Positions 47,539 to 58,954 of a DNA stretch of 64,000 bases are shown here, in pieces; the stretch's first letter is position 1; every line of letters begins with the position of its first letter. The notes below the pieces were generated by a model, which saw only the letters and a program-made list of their open reading frames with translations, was not told where the DNA came from and searched no databases. Location: the NCBI GenBank assembly GCA_025201705.1, contig MU616601.1, positions 23,923 to 87,922 on the forward strand, written 5' to 3'. The position numbers and the translations under genes were made by a program. The stretch comes from Dissophora ornata (lineage: Eukaryota; Mortierellomycota; Mortierellomycetes; Mortierellales; Mortierellaceae).

Positions 47539-48187
47539 CTAAAAATGGTTCGTTGCGAAAACTGCTAATAATACCTGTAGATCCTCTTTGATCATCAATG
47601 GACAATGAATGACTATCCACTCAGCCCGAGATGTCCCCGAGAATTGGTATCCATGTGTCGCTTCCTGTTGTGGCTCGTGTGCTTGCTTTTCTCGTGGCCA
47701 ATGTACTAATCGGTCTGCATGGGGCCAGATATGGGTGAAAGATTCTCCGAATGCTAGAAAATTGGACCTAATCTCGGTAATCAACGGTTTTTTGATGCTT
47801 TTGTGGCTTTGATCTGTCACAGATTGGGTCTCCTCTACCAGCCCTTCTACGTCGTCGATGATCAATATAACAGTAAGGAGGCTCAGTACATGGATATGGG
47901 TCTCGCCGCCAGAAACGTGACAATTCTTTGAATGAAAACATGGCCATATCCTCAAGACGACGAGAACGACGTTGAGATTGGATTGGATTACAGGGGGGTG
48001 GAAGGCATCGAGCCTCTTCGAGCACACAATCGCGATGCAGCATCCTATAGCGGATATGCCCAGTGCTGCAGGAATAAAGGCAAAATAATGGCATCTCAAT
48101 GTCGACATATTGAATCTTTTGAGAGAGGATCGCCTGGAACCATGGCAGGGTGAGATTGTCAGTGAGAGTTTGCATGGGATCGAACAT
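47539..48187 (-). CDS. Possible split gene of unknown function, frames unresolved
   Basis: Two overlapping minus-strand frames both look partly coding. One (48187-47768) begins MFDPMQTLTDNLTLPWFQAI. The other (48108-47539) has a membrane-like stretch (FIPAALGISAIGCCIAIV) and ends at a possible donor after KEDLQ (about 47583). Upstream, 48400-48310 could supply an exon reading EFRLYEELVETKAARNAQLL, joining at a GTAAGG donor to the first frame. I could not build one consistent model, so there may be several small exons or a frameshift. It would diverge from the ICT1 gene. Confidence 0.3.
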
Positions 48188-48687
48188 GCGGCCGAATCTG
48201 TATACGCGAAATCAGAGTTTCACATTCTATCGAAATGACGGCGCACAGTTCAACTGAGCAAGGGCTATTTCCATCGCATGGTTGTCCAGCATTCCTCCTT
48301 ACATCCCAGTCTCAATATCTGAGCACAAGAGTTGAGCATTTCTAGCAGCTTTTGTTTCCACGAGTTCCTCATATAGACGAAACTCTGTCTAGATGTGCCC
48401 TGTTTATCAATGTCCTATTCTCTTTAGACAAGCAGGTGTTGGTCCCCAAAAGAGTCCTCGCGTGCTCCCCTCAAAGCGCCTCATTGAAGGTTGCAGCTCC
48501 TTAGTACGAGCCGTAGGAAGACATTTGCCTGCGCTCTTTACCCATACTTATTTGTGCCTCAAAAATAATTTCGGACAGAAGTTCGCCGAATTAAGGGTTA
48601 CTAGGCAGTGGTTGCTCCCGAGTTTTGGGCGATTCCAATCAACGAAACGTTGGATCAGGACACCACATCAGGATCGCAGACAAAACC
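48188..48687. promoter_or_regulatory. 5' flank of the ICT1/PTH4 gene
   Basis: No separate gene is established; possible minus-strand exon at 48310-48400 as described for the neighbouring split gene. Confidence 0.3.
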
Positions 48688-50076
48688 ATGTCAGCCTCAT
48701 TACTGCGCGCAGTTGCTCGTTCAAGCGTGGCCAGGAGAACTGGACTAGTGTCCTCCAGGCCATGCAGCGTTTCAAGCGTAATCAAGCCTGATCAGCTCCG
48801 CACACTGTCAACAGAGCAACCTGGTCAACCCACCACAGGACGTTTGTGCACCAATTTCCAACCAACATTGACCCAGGAACGCTGCCCTTATCGCCAACTG
48901 CACTTCTTATCAAGCGGTAATGCTACGCGCACCTTCGCAGCAACATGGATGTCTACATTCCGAGAGCAGCAGCAAAGAGGGTTTGCATCTCGGCGAGAGA
49001 GCAGTGTCGATGCGGGCGCCTCCGACTCGGACGATGAGGAGTTCACGGATGACAATGGTATGACGATTAAGGACCGTGAAAAAATCGAAAAGTGGGCACA
49101 GAACTTCACAAAGGACTCGATTCCCAAGGGACTCTTGACCTTGAACTTTGTCCGCTCCAGTGGACCTGGTGGACAAAATGTCAACAAAGGTAAACTGGAT
49201 CTTCTTTTTTGTTGTTGTTGTTGTTGATGTTGTCGTGATGTAGAAAATTGGGCGCAGGAATATTCAACGTTGTTGAGGGGGGTTTTTTATTGTGACTACG
49301 GCATCTTAGTAAACACCAAGGTTGATATGAGATTCGTTGTGGACGAGGCTGTCTGGCTCCCGGAATACGTCCGCGATCGCTTGAACTCAGAGGTAATAGG
49401 AGCAAAAACAGGACGACTGAAAAGGAATATGATCATTTACGGGCTTTGGTGCTAAATCTGATCGCAATTATCCACTCATGACATCAACAAAACATGATAG
49501 GAGTCAAACAAGATCAATAAGAATGGCGAATATGTGCTGTCCTCTGATCGGAAACGGACGCAGATGGCCAATTTGGACGACTGCATGGAGAAACTGCACG
49601 AGATCTTGCTCAAGATGGCCGAATTGCCCAAGCTACCCGATGCAGAGACGTTGGAGAGACTTGAGAGAATGTATGTATAGAATGCTCTGACGGCAAAGCC
49701 GACGCGTGATATGTTTGAAAGAATGTAGAGCAAATGTCGTGAAGCAAGAATGTCGCTTCTTTATCTTTTCCTTCATTTGACGAATGGCGATGGAGCGGGA
49801 TGGATGAATGGATGCGAGCTCTGCGGAAGAAATTTACGATAACTCGTACATGAAGTTCTGCATAGCTGGATACAAAAATTCAGACCACAATGGAAAACAG
49901 AGGATTCGGTTGCATGAATGAGCCAACACCGGGGAGAATCACTGACCAACATTGTATTCCGCAATACATCGCATGTCATTTTATGTAGTAAAAAAGCAGG
50001 GGACAACAGGCGAAAGCTCAACAAGCAGTTCCAGTCCAAGAAGAAATCCAGTCGGCGCATCGGCCGAGACGACTAG
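48688..50076 (+). CDS. Mitochondrial peptidyl-tRNA hydrolase/ribosome rescue factor (ICT1/PTH4 type)
   Basis: Codon-independent release factor that frees stalled mitochondrial ribosomes. Exons: 48688-49189, 49310-49392, 49501-49670, 49989-50076; 280 residues. The Arg-rich N-terminus (MSASLLRAVARSSVARRTGL) is a typical mitochondrial presequence, followed by a long variable region to about 115. The catalytic loop SSGPGGQNVNKVNTKVDMRF has the GGQ at 161-163. The distal part (YVLSSDRKRTQMANLDDC) and basic C-terminus (KLNKQFQSKKKSSRRIGR) match the family, where the tail enters the ribosomal mRNA channel. The last intron is 318 bp, long for this window; without it the frame stops at 49680 and the basic tail is lost. 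Confidence 0.9.
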
Positions 50077-53000
50077 AAAATGAGAAACGGATAGAGTAGA
50101 AGAATGGAATACATGGAAACGAACGACATTCAGGGAATCATTGAACGTCGTGACCTATAGATAGACATTACATTCATTAAGAGTAAATGAAAGAAAAACG
50201 TAAGCAAGGTCATGAACACTACTGAACCAAATCCTACTCCCGCAGTTCTCACATTTATCCCTTGGAGGTATGACTTCGGTGTTTGCTGATGTCCCCAGGT
50301 GATAGTAATAGTAGAGAGACGACGATGGGGACCAATCGATCACGAAATTCTTATTATACCTGTGCTGCATATTTTCCCTTGAACATCAGCAAGCAAAACG
50401 CCCCCCTCCCCTCCCCCTGCATCCACTAACGAGCTTAAGCGAAACATGAGCCAAAAGGCAGATGGCAATCACAAACAAAACAATAATGATACAGTCCATC
50501 CCTGCGTCAAATGGATGATGTTTTCTAGAAGCATAGGCTTGCCATGAACAAGTGGGATAGAATAACTCTCTACATACCCCTCTGCTCATAATTAGGAAGG
50601 GGGTGCTGCATCTTGTAAAAATGGTGACAAAAATAAATAAGCGGCCAATGCTGAAGGATAGTATTGACGCGATAGGAATACGTTGATCGAGGCATGGAAA
50701 AGGGCGGCGACTTGTTTTTCCCTTGACTGTTTAGAAACTAAGTCTTGTTGTTGTGGCGTCAGGTGTGTTCCTGTAACGAATAGTATAAACCTATTCACAC
50801 TAGGGCTGTACTAATGTCTATATATTTCTTGGAGCACTTTGGAGATATCTCGGTGAGCACTTGATGCAGCACTTGATGCATCCATAGCTATGAGGGGGTT
50901 CGCTTTAATCTCTTGTCCTACGTTTTTACCACACGCAATGCACTACCATATGTAGTCCGGCATCGATCGAATGCATTTTTTAGTCTACAAGTTGACATCC
51001 GTGTCATTGGGCTAATGCATAAATCCGCCGAATTGCTACTGCCGCCACCGTGTCTGTTTGTCCCCTCCGCCCTCTCCCTTCTTATCTCTCCTTTGTGTGA
51101 TCGCTTCCTGCTCGACTCGTCACTCCCCCTTTTTTTATTGATCGTATTGTGGGCTCCAAAGGTTGGACTATTTTCCTCACGCGCTTCTGCTCTCAAAAAA
51201 TAACACGTCGTATTCCATCAGATGACAACTAGAGCGGGTACGTTGAAATTATTGAAGAACCTTCTTATTGAATGAGCAATTGTCATGGTTCTAGGTACCC
51301 ACGTTGCTAAATGTGTCAATGACTGTAAAGAATAATGAACGACCATTAAAAAAAACGGACTGAGTTATCGCGGATTTGCTAAGAAAAAAGAAAAGAAAAG
51401 AAAAAAGAAAACTGACAACAGTCCAGTCCAGTAAGAAGTTCCTGGCGATCTACGTGCAGTTTGCATCAATGGTTTGATGGCTTTATTGTTTTATTGTTCT
51501 AGATGGCTTTTCTGGGAGGCTAGCAGGTAGACAGAGAGACTGTTTGAGTAGATGACAGCGTTTGCATTTTGCTCAACCCGGACAAAGAGCACCAGAAAAT
51601 AAAATGAGGGTGTAGACACGTTGTCGATAGCTTTCTGTTCTAGAAGTCTAATGTTCAAATGGAGGGGATATGATGCATGTGGTCTCCTCACTTGAACATC
51701 ACATCGCCTCAAAAGAGCCGCATTATTTTCTTTCCAAAAAAAAAGGGCACAAACTGAGCCTAAAGATTGTCGTCTGTCAATCTCTTTGTTTTCTGGGAAA
51801 CAAATAGAAAGCGGATGGGAGCGATGTCGTAGAAACCATATCCTTTAATTTAATCCCATTTTAATATCATATACATGTCGTGCTTTTGAAGAAAGGGGTG
51901 ATGGAGGGTGAGCAAGGGTGCGTCGAGCTGCGAGATGATGAGCAAGGGAAAGTGTTCATATGATATTAACGATGATAGATGACCCAATCTCGACAGTAGC
52001 ATTAGCATTGATGTTTTGGCGTTGCGCCTGTATTGGAGGTGGACAGATAAACGGGCATTACCACTGCCATCACCGTCATCATCACCCCCATGGTCATTTG
52101 CACCGACCCTGCTCAGCAATATTACTATTACCGCGCCCCCCACAATCCCGAGACCGAAGTGTCACCAGATATCAGGATGGCAGCGGGCACAACATGTCAA
52201 ACAGACAAAGAAGGTTTGTGTTGGGACGGAAAACATACACCCCGAGTATTGAGCAAGTGTGTACGAAGAGGAATGAGCACTAATGCGAACAAATCAGAGG
52301 GACAGGTGGATGTGCACAACGCGCAGGATGGGGCCGGGACAAAACGATACCAGAATGTGTAGGCGATGGAGAGGACGAGGACTCTCAATGGGTCTTAGAC
52401 CATCGATAACAATAATTAATCGAAGACGTCCTTGGAGAAAGCGCGTTGTTATTTTTGGATGTTGTGTGAAAAACGGCAGTTGTGGACATGAAAGCGCAGT
52501 GTTTGTGTGCGACTAACTTGCAGGATATCAAGGCAATAAGGACACATGAATGCATGTAGCTTTGGAATTTTAAGAGGCCAGAACGAGTGTACAGAGGGAC
52601 TCGGGGTCAAAGAGAGTGGAATAGAACCGGCATGTGCATGCTAGTCCACGCACATGTAGTCTCGCAGGTTGTGCATAATTAGTCAGTCCAATTTAGTCGC
52701 AGAGGCTGCACGGCCGTGCTCAGACGAGTGTGCACGCATGGCCACCTAGACTGCTGACAGCGATTCAACGGTGATGCCGATGTTGATGTTGATTATGATG
52801 TCGATGATGGCGATTGAATAAAATGAAAAAATGAATAGGCGAGTAGAGAGGTAGAGGACGAGAGGAAGGGTGGGAGCCGTTGCCGGACCCATGGACTACC
52901 TTGACCGTTGCATCGCTGCCTTATCCTCTCTCTTCTCTCCCCTTTTCAACTCGCATCTCGCCATCCTCGACTCTCTCTCCTCCTTCATCTACCCTCGCCA

Positions 53001-53372
53001 TCTCCATTACTCAACGGCCACTCATCCCTAACTCATTCTGAATCTCGTTCATTCGTTCATACAGACCCTTCCTGCTCCCTACACGCACTCTCTTCAGCTC
53101 GAAATATACCCTATTCCTGGAAGAATTATACATACGCAGACAGCGACCTTCCCCCCCTTTGACATATAGTAGTTTCCCTGTACGACACCTGTTTATCTTT
53201 TTCTTATGCGATTGCACCCTATTACTGTCTTTCCATCCTGTTATTCTGCCCCCTGGTTCGCACCCTCTCCGCTCTGTGTCGTATTTTTTACCCTGGATCA
53301 AATCCTTTTCCTAGTCTACACAGGCAGCATCCTATCGTGTCCCTGAAAGAACAAAGAAAAAAAAACAACACA
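50077..53372. other. 3.3-kb intergenic region
   Basis: No secure gene. A possible small minus-strand gene lies at 50592-50885 (listed separately). The last 450 bases are CT-rich and probably form the leader of the G-alpha gene. Frames at 51960-52362 have no recognisable domain. Confidence 0.35.
50592..50885 (-). CDS. Possible small two-exon gene
   Basis: An ATG at 50885 opens a frame MDASSAASSAHRDISKVLQE. After an acceptor at about 50772 (TTACAG) another frame reads LTPQQQDLVSKQSREKQVAA and FLSRQYYPSALAAYLFLSPF, ending at 50592. Both look protein-like, but I found no donor that joins them in phase. Unrecognised; low confidence. Confidence 0.22.
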
Positions 53373-55903
53373 ATGGCAAGTACTTTATCTCTCTCTTTTT
53401 TTCTCAGCATGCTTTTCAGCTCTTACTGCCCTTTCTTTACAAGAACACTTGGTCTTATCGAGAGGGGTGGTGGATAGAAAAAGAGGAGAGTGAATCACGG
53501 TGCATCGAAACGCTGCCATGGCTTGCAAGGAAGGCGGCTCATCGTCATTATTGCAGGCTTTGCCTGTATCTTAATCGCAACCGTGATGATGGCGGCAGAT
53601 GTCCTTGTATTATTTTAAAGTCGCGTGTTAAAAAAATCATTCAACAGCGAGTTGTGGGTGGTGCGCTCCATGTGCGTGCAAATGATGGAATCACATTGCA
53701 TTTTGCCGGACCGGATTGACAACGTGGTGCCGAGATGCGCGTGGGTGCGAAATGTCCACTTGTCTTTTGAAGTTGGCACACCGATAACTCTAATTAAGAT
53801 ACGTGATCGCGTGAAAGAAGGGCGCATTCTCATTTGTTCAACAACTGGCGGAGATACTCTTCTCCATCATATCAAAGTTTTTTTGGCTGCACTCAATTCA
53901 TCCAAATGTGAGCGTGCTACTTCTGACAGTCCCTTATTTCATTTTAATTGTCGTCACAGGGTGCATGTGTATCAACTCCTGCAGATTCACAAAGTAAAAA
54001 GATCGACATTGCTCTAAAGGCCGATGGAAAGCTACGAAAGCTCGAGGTCAAGCTGCTTCTTCTCGGTAAAGACAATCAAAAACGCGCGCCATTCTCTGTC
54101 TCTCTGCAATTTCTCGCCTAGGACTGTGCGCATTTCAATCTTGATTGGATTATCCTTGACCCTGATGATGATCAATCATCCGTGCTCTTGTGATATGTTT
54201 TTACGCGATGGGTGCTTTGATGCCTTTGCGTATTTTTTCACAGTCCATGCATCTCAAAAAGAGGGAGCGAGAAGAGAGCAGGATTACACAAACACCCCCT
54301 TGACTGTGAACAACTGAGCAACATCGACGTTGCAAAACATTAACCTCCGATCCAAAATGAACACATTTTCATTCCTTGCTAATCTTCCAACAGGCGCTGG
54401 AGAGGCAGGCAAGACGACGATTATCAAGCAGATGAAACTGATGCACGCCTCAGGGTTCTCAGGGTCGGAGCGCGAGACGTTCCGTGGGTTTGTGTTCGCA
54501 AACATGATCGGCGCCATGCAGTCGATCCTCCATGTCATGGGGAGCCATCGTGTCTCCCTCACTATCCGCGAGAATGAGGTGAGACGATTAGGTCATTTTA
54601 AAACTCATTTTTGAGCGGCAGTTTAAACGAGAAAATGCTAACCACCAAAGTGAATTGTCAACATTATCAACATTACGCGTGGTCGTCTCACTAGAGATAC
54701 ATCATGATCTTCAGAGATACACCGAGGATTGCTAATAAAGATCCATTCCCACCACAGTTCCGGGAAGCAATCAAAGCGCTTTGGAAGGATCCATCTGTAC
54801 AGAAAATCTACGAACTAGGACACACTTATGCGCTAGCGGACAACGTGAAGTAGTAAGTACCTCTTTCGGGCCTGCGCACATATCAAGAGGGGAGTCTACG
54901 TAGCTTCTTCCAGTTTCTTGTTGTACTGATAACGCATCGCGTATGTTCTTTTTTTTTGTTTTGCTCGTCCATTCTGTAATTGATGAACATAGCTTTTTCG
55001 ATGCCGTAGACCGGATTTACGATCCTAACTATGTACCCGACGACGCAGACATTCTGAGATGCCGCGTAAAATCGACGGGTATCACAGAGACGGCGTTTCA
55101 TCTTGGCCACCTCACCTATAGGCAAGCTTGAAGTGATCGGATATAAGCATATGACACGCACGGTCGGTCTATACTCTATATTAATACTTAAGAAACTCTC
55201 TACCCCTCGCTATGTTAGGATGTTTGATGTGGGTGGACAGCGCTCAGAACGCAAGAAATGGATGCATTGCTTTGAAGGAGTAACAGCAGTTCTGTTCTTG
55301 GTCGCTATCAGCGGATACGATCAATGCCTTGTCGAAGACAAGGATGCTGTATGGGAGGCTTTCTTCTCTGTTAATATCCTTTGTCTGAATTGCGATATGA
55401 GTACAAACGCGAGACTAACATATAATGTCGTTGACAATCGCTTCGATATATAGAATCAAATGGAGGAGGCGTTGATGCTGTTTGACCAGATTTGCAACTC
55501 GCAGTGGTTCATCGACACGGCGATGATCATGTTCATGAACAAGACAGACATCTTTCGGCAGAAGATCAAGCATTCGAGCATTAGAACCTACTTCCCGGAC
55601 TTTGATGGTAACGAGCACATGTATACACATATATTTATCGCTCTGCTTCGAAACACGCGTCCTGACCTACTATAAATACTCCTTTATTTCCTTCAATGTT
55701 GTTTCAAATGAATAGGTGTCGAAGGCAACTACGACGATGCCACCGAATTCTTCCGAGCAAGATTCATGCGGCTAAACCGGAGTGAGAACAAGGAGGTGTA
55801 TGTGCATTACACAGATGCGACAGACACGAATCTGTTGAGGAACATTATGTCGTCAGTCAACGATATTATTTTGCAGCGGAACGTGAGGGTACTTGCGCTT
55901 TGA
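53373..55903 (+). CDS. Heterotrimeric G-protein alpha subunit
   Basis: GTP-binding signal transducer at the plasma membrane, coupled to 7-TM receptors. Coding exons: 53373-53375, 53960-54065, 54394-54578, 54695-54852, 54993-55121, 55219-55348, 55454-55607, 55716-55903; 350 residues (family about 350-355), phases closing. It starts M-GACVS, with myristoylatable Gly2 and palmitoylatable Cys4. GTPase motifs: GAGEAGKT (37-44), [11 protein letters not shown] (switch I Arg), [12 protein letters not shown] (197-208), NKTD (266-269) and TDATDT near the end. The C-terminus VRVLAL lacks the Cys four from the end that pertussis toxin modifies. The first coding exon is only the ATG, and two introns (53376-53959 and 55122-55218) have GC donors (GCAAGT, GCAAGC). 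Confidence 0.95.
53376..53959 (+). other. GC-AG intron splitting the start codon from the rest of the G-alpha gene
   Basis: ATG is followed at once by GCAAGT, the strong consensus for GC-AG introns. The acceptor CACAG precedes GGT GCA TGT, giving the expected M-GAC lipidation motif. 584 bp. Confidence 0.75.
55122..55218 (+). other. Second GC-AG intron of the G-alpha gene
   Basis: Donor AG|GCAAGC and acceptor GTTAG|G; splicing restores [11 protein letters not shown], a near-invariant G-alpha sequence, so the boundary is well fixed. Confidence 0.9.
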
Positions 55904-56599
55904 AAGACGGAAATAAAATAAAAGGCTGGAAATTAAGCCATAAATGTCGGGTCGCTGACTTGAGGAGCTTTTTTTCTTTCCCCTTTGTGGTTTGATTCTG
56001 TAGAATGTTTCCGGCGTTTCTTTTCCTCTTCTTTTCTCCACATTTCCTCTATTTCTTGTCAAACTCGGTAAACAATTTTTTTTTTTGTTCGATGCATAAC
56101 ATTCCGTGCGTGCAGCCGAGCGTCGTCTTTTTCCTGGAAATTATTCTCTACTGTTGCCTTTGTTACATTTTCCGCCAACCGCTCATCTCGCACGGAAGAA
56201 AAGAGACACGCGGCTGCCTAACAGAACTTTCCGAGCTAATTTGTTTTGTGTTGTGCTGTCTGTGGGCGTTTGCTGTTTGTTGGTCAGAAAATAAGCGGCG
56301 CCCCCCAAACATATCCGGCTTTGCGCCTTCTTCTCCAGTGTCTATTCCCTTCTACTCTCTCTGTCTCTCTCATACTCTTCCTGCTCTCTTCTCTGCCGCG
56401 TAGTAAAAATAAGCTCACAGCATGTGTGTGTATGCGCGCGGTTTTTTTTTAAAATTTTTGGCACGCGTCAAGGCGCGATTTCACAGTTCTTTTTTCATGG
56501 CTCGTTTTACGCCCATCATGTTGCACAAAGTAATAAATCGAACAGGGTTGTTATTTCTTCAATTGCTAATCCTATTCTTGGAATACAGGCACGCACACA

Positions 56600-56647
<48 letters not shown>

Positions 56648-57071
56648 AAGAAAGAGAGGGATGTAAATCGAACTTCTTGCTTTTCTGAACGCGCATTTCA
56701 ATGTATGCGGACTAAAACTGCAAACGACCAAAGACAATTCTCAATAGAAGGAAAAGAACAGGGTCCTGGAGTGCGTCGTCTCCATCTTTGCCTTGCCCAA
56801 AAGTAGGATCCCGTCGCGATAATTCGCATTGAAAGGGATGTTTAAAGGTGTTCGTTTGTCGAGAGAGAAAAGCTGTTACAGCAGTTAGGTCGGAGATTAG
56901 TATCAGCCGAAATCCACAGAAGATAAACCTGTTATGTGCTGTAGATGTTATTATGTTTATTTTCCTGGCGTGCTTATTTTGTCTAAGTTAGAGGATTAGT
57001 TTTATGCGTGAGGGGTCGAAATATACAATGGGGGGAGGGGGAGTGGGGTTTGTTGGAACAGGAACATGTGT
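55904..57071. other. Region between convergent G-alpha and O-fucosyltransferase genes
   Basis: No gene seen. T/C-rich after the G-alpha stop; contains the CA/GA microsatellite at 56591-56659 and a G-rich stretch near 57030-57050. Confidence 0.4.
56591..56659. repeat. Compound CA/GA microsatellite
   Basis: About a dozen CA units, then about twelve GA units and a few GAAA units, in the shared 3' region of two convergent genes. Confidence 0.95.
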
Positions 57072-58954
57072 CTACATGAGCATGGTCTTGTGTCCGTGCC
57101 AGGCAGACCCACGCTGGGTTGCAAGCTGACTCATTCTGGAGTTGGACATGCCAATCAAGTAATTTCCTCTTGTCAACAGGACTGCATCCAACATGGGTGG
57201 GTAGAAAGGTCCCAAGGAAGTCATGGTGCCCAACTTCTTGTTCTTGGAAGGAATCTCATTACCCTTAGCATCTAGCTCGGGATCACTGTGGTCCAACATG
57301 ATCCAACCCAACTTCTCGAGCTTCTCGAGTTCTTCAGGTCGTTTCTCGTTGGTCGTAACCAGAACTGGGAGACGCTCCAGCACAACGTCTGCATTCTTGT
57401 CAATCGTAGACTCGAGGGCCTTGATGCGACGCTGCTTCTCAATATCATCAACCTTCTCGGCAATCTCCTCAATCTGGACCAGACATTCCTTTTCGTCCTG
57501 ACCGGGCTTGCATTTGTTGACAATGTCGCCACGGCGGAGGTGGACAATGATGAATTCTGGATGGCGGCGAGCTGGCTCCTGGCCCTCGACAGTCTTTACA
57601 GCCGGGAGGAGCATATCCAAGATGTTGTCCGCCATGTCTTCAATCTTGGTGTTGAACCGCAAATGCAGTCCGATCTCCTTCCAAGCCCGGCCAGCCATAT
57701 CAGCGCCGCCCAAGAAGTAAGGACAAGACAGGCACTTCCACATCTCGGGCTTGTCCTTATTCGCATCCCTCAGGAGGACATCGCGAGCATAAGAATAGTC
57801 TGCAGTCTTGCCCATGGTCGAATCAATGACACCAGGTTCTGGAGTTGCGGTCTTGAAGTTCAACAAGAACTGTGTCCGGAAATGATCGTAGAGGTTCTTG
57901 TCTTTGGCACCGATACCGCCGTTGGGGATACAGGGGAAATCTTCGCCGAAGTCGCCCCAGTGGGCTGTGAGCTTTCTGGGAGGGGTTTCGGGCGTTTGTT
58001 TGATATCGTGCCACTCCAGGACTGGGATTCCAGACTGAGCCGAAAACGACTCCAGGTCGTAGAATTCGGAGTACCGAGGGCCGGACCAGACCTAATGACA
58101 CCACAACAATTGCAGTCAGTTTAAAATGTTCGATAACAGTGTCATCCACTGCTCCTGTGTTTCGTTTCGTTCATTTTTACCTTGATGTGCGAATTGGGAC
58201 TGATAGGAGGGATCAGCAACGTGCGCTTCAGATCCTTGGCCAACAAGGCTGCCTTCTGGAGCGATGTAAACTGGTTGTTTCCACCGCCCATAGGCAAATA
58301 TGCAAAGAAGACATCTGTTGGAGGAGTACCATGCTCGATTGTAGTTGTCTCTCCTTCAATACTGTCGGGGTTGTGGGTCCACCACGCCCGCTTGGCGAGC
58401 GTGTCCAAGAACGACCCCATCTCCTTCTGTGCAGCCTTGGCGTCCGTGTAGAACTCGGGTTTGAACACTTTTTTCATCGTTCCATTGCTGTATCGGGTTG
58501 TTGTCGTCAGCTGTGTCTCTGTCACGGTGAATTTTGGCTCCATTGGTGGTGGTGCTGGGGCCTCGGTTTCGGGTTTCGTTTCTGGTACTGCTGGTGAGTA
58601 GGGTTCATAAGGAGGAAGGAACTCATGCTCTGGTTGCTTTGTTTGAGTGTTGTCGCTGAAAAATGGGTCGTTATCGTTATTGATGTTGCTGCCGTCATGC
58701 GTTACTGTCTCTCCACGAGCCTGGCGGTAGACCTTTGTGTAGTGAATATGGACAAGGACCATCAGAACAGAGGAGATGCAGATTACCAGGACAATCCTGG
58801 CTAGTGCAAGGTGGCTCTTTTTCATGGTCGAGGTTGAGGAAGGAGCGTTGGAGGTGTCAGAGGATGTGCTAAGGGAGCGGTGGTGGCGATGTTGACTGAA
58901 TTGTGGTAGGATTTGGGAGTGAGACTTTTGTTGCAATAAAGGAGCTGTGGACAT
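57072..58954 (-). CDS. GDP-fucose protein O-fucosyltransferase-like type II membrane protein
   Basis: Golgi/ER-type glycosyltransferase of the O-FucT superfamily; donor presumed GDP-fucose, acceptor unknown. Minus-strand exons: 58954-58181 and 58091-57072; 597 residues. A cytosolic Ser/His-rich N-terminus precedes one signal anchor (about 50-68, LARIVLVICISSVLMVLVHI), then a Pro/Thr-rich stem to about 150. Catalytic-domain signatures are FFAYLPMGGGNNQFTSLQKA (N-terminal nucleotide-sugar half), RTLLIPPISPNSHIK, EFIIVHLRRGDIVNKC (the HxRxGD-like motif) and the C-terminal NYLIGMSNSRMSQLATQRG. The start at 58954 was chosen because the anchor then lies where type II proteins carry it; an in-frame ATG at 59071 would add a second hydrophobic run. 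Confidence 0.9.

Noticed and set aside
49671..49680. Stop directly after exon 3 of the ICT1 gene
   Set aside because: It lies in a GTATGT donor; splicing to 49989 restores the conserved basic tail.
53625..54017. 130-codon open frame inside the first G-alpha intron
   Set aside because: It overlaps the intron acceptor and the true exon in another frame, has no domain, and the G-alpha model explains the region.
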